Shown one piece after another: positions 62,831 through 64,000 of a stretch of DNA of 64,000 nucleotides. The stretch is from CAYNWT01 sp964450955 (GTDB taxonomy: Bacteria > Planctomycetota > Planctomycetia > Planctomycetales > Planctomycetaceae). The position numbers were made by a program, and so were the translations under genes. The stretch spans positions 62,001 to 126,000 of the forward strand of contig CAYVFI010000001.1 in assembly GCA_964450955.1 (NCBI GenBank), in the 5' to 3' direction. The notes under the pieces are model-generated. The model worked only from the letters and a program-made list of their open reading frames with translations, was not told where the DNA came from and made no database searches. Position 1 is the first letter of the stretch, and each line of letters opens with the position of its first letter.

Positions 62831-64000
62831 ATGCCCAAGGACTTTCTCAAAGGTGCCCGCGACCACTACGACGTGGTAGTGATTGGGAGCGGGCTGGGCG
62901 GGCTGACGTCGGCCAACGTATTGGCTCGGCAGGGCTACTCGGTTCTTTTATTGGAACACCACTACCAGCTTGGCGGGATGGCAACCTGGTTCAAACGCCG
63001 CAACGGGCACATTTTCGATATCTCTCTGCATGGCTTTCCGCACGGGATGATCAAGAGTTGTCGCAAGTACTGGACGCAGGAAATTGCTGATTCGATTGTG
63101 CAGCTGAAGGGTGTGCGGTTCGAAAATCCACAGTTTTCAATCCGAACGACATTCGACCGCAAGGACTTCACCAGGTTACTGGTTGAAGACTTTGGTATCG
63201 AGGAATCGCAGGTTGTTGCGTTCTTCGACAAAGCCCGCAGCATGAACTTCTATGACGAACAGGCCCTGACCACGGGCGAGTTGTTCGAGCAGTTCTTCCC
63301 GGGACGCGATGACGTTGTCCGGTTGCTGATGGAACCAATCACGTACGCGAACGGGTCAACTTTGGAGGACCCCGCGATTACCTACGGCATTGTGTTCTCA
63401 AACTTCATGGCCAAAGGCGTTTACACGTTTGAAGGCGGAACCGACAAACTGATCGGGTTGATGAAGGACGAGCTCATTCGCAACGGCGTCGATTTACGAA
63501 TTCGAACGCTGGTTGAGAAGATCGAAGTGAACTCAGACGGCAAGGTTGAAGGCGTTGTTGTCAACGGACGCCGCATCGGCTGTCGCGCGGTCGTCTCTAA
63601 CGCGAATCTGAAAACCACGATTCAAAAGATGGTAGGGCCGGATCACTTTACCAAAGAATTCATCGAAGAAACTGACGCTGTGCGACTTAACAGCAGCAGT
63701 TGCCAGGTCTACATGGCTTTGAAGCCGGGTGAGACCATTGATGACGTCGGTGACTTGCTGTTCCATTCAGAGCATTCAGGATTCGACATTGAATCGATCC
63801 TTAGCCGCGACATCAGCAGTCGTACATTTTCGTTTTACTACCCCAGCACGCGTCCCGGTGGCGATCGATATTTAATTGTTTCATCGACCAACGCGAATTA
63901 CGCAGACTGGGCCAACTTAAGCGAAGAAGAGTACAAAGCGTCGAAAGAAGATTTGTGTGACACGACATTGGATTGTTTGGAACAGTATGTCCCCAACATC
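62831..64000 (+). CDS. CrtI/phytoene-desaturase-like FAD oxidoreductase, 5' part (runs off the window)
   Basis: An open frame from ATG 62831 reaches the end of the window without a stop (390 codons visible). The N-terminus YDVVVIGSGLGGLTSANVLA is the Rossmann dinucleotide motif GxGxxG for FAD, and LLLEHHYQLGGMATWF follows as in carotenoid isomerases and desaturases. Further on, FEGGTDKLIGLMKDEL and VVVNGRRIGCRAVVSNANLK are typical of the CrtI/CrtISO branch. Members desaturate or isomerise carotenoids, or saturate retinol-like lipids. No other carotenoid gene is near. Hairpins in the leader are described separately. Confidence 0.85.
   Translation, partial: MPKDFLKGARDHYDVVVIGSGLGGLTSANVLARQGYSVLLLEHHYQLGGMATWFKRRNGHIFDISLHGFPHGMIKSCRKYWTQEIADSIVQLKGVRFENPQFSIRTTFDRKDFTRLLVEDFGIEESQVVAFFDKARSMNFYDEQALTTGELFEQFFPGRDDVVRLLMEPITYANGSTLEDPAITYGIVFSNFMAKGVYTFEGGTDKLIGLMKDELIRNGVDLRIRTLVEKIEVNSDGKVEGVVVNGRRIGCRAVVSNANLKTTIQKMVGPDHFTKEFIEETDAVRLNSSSCQVYMALKPGETIDDVGDLLFHSEHSGFDIESILSRDISSRTFSFYYPSTRPGGDRYLIVSSTNANYADWANLSEEEYKASKEDLCDTTLDCLEQYVPNI

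Overview
The window is about 64 kb of a bacterial chromosome that looks like Planctomycetota (Planctomycetia). The gene families point there: two giant secreted proteins with the planctomycete cytochrome-c domain (DUF1549/DUF1553 and DUF1592 types), a Tat-exported DUF1552 protein, a sulfatase, a surface protein with the LEPRxLL-type N-terminal motif and RTX repeats, PQQ-type propellers, and a MoxR/DUF58/transglutaminase operon. G+C looks moderately high. There is no rRNA, tRNA, CRISPR array or transposase. A 100-N scaffold gap lies at 906-1005.

Layout. 1-2290: end of an efflux adaptor, a LolD/MacB-type ATPase and its permease. 2420-8215: sulfatase, a PQQ-propeller/esterase-fold protein, and a convergent gene that reads through an in-frame TGA. 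8538-12476: small YbaN-like membrane protein, a polysaccharide-lyase/beta-helix protein, and an LpoB-like plus COG3014-like lipoprotein pair (the pair runs to 13161). 13753-17836: MoxR-DUF58-transglutaminase operon. 17918-23500: UvrA-type ATPase and the RTX surface protein. 23842-28563: C39-like membrane peptidase, DUF6940, DUF2071, CDF zinc exporter, class C acid phosphatase. 28547-35254 (minus): DUF1549/1553 protein and an AsmA-like giant. 35292-35413: a compact predicted RNA fold with an intrinsic terminator. 35650-39502: TPR protein and small hypothetical proteins. 39852-45955: AddB/AddA-type nuclease-helicase pair. 46258-52918: M20 peptidase, serS, murD, LRR lipoprotein, ArsM-like methyltransferase. 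53010-55849: aldo-keto reductase, SRAP protein, deacetylase-family enzyme. 55896-62564 (minus): five-gene operon of DUF1592, DUF1552, cytochrome-like lipoprotein, trypsin-like protease and a frame-disrupted membrane protein. 62831-64000: start of a CrtI-like FAD oxidoreductase.

The strongest observation is the selenoprotein at 6665-8215 (minus). Two open stretches in the same frame are joined by one TGA inside a deiodinase-like CxxU-PPF active site, and a perfect 6-bp hairpin with the loop GGUCU follows at the spacing expected of a bacterial SECIS. The second is the three-way-junction RNA candidate at 35292-35413. Other points of interest are recurrent palindromic intergenic elements (1026-1112, 2302-2389, 37896-38007), an esterase-fold domain without its nucleophile serine, and a frame-broken last gene in the 55.9-62.6 kb operon.
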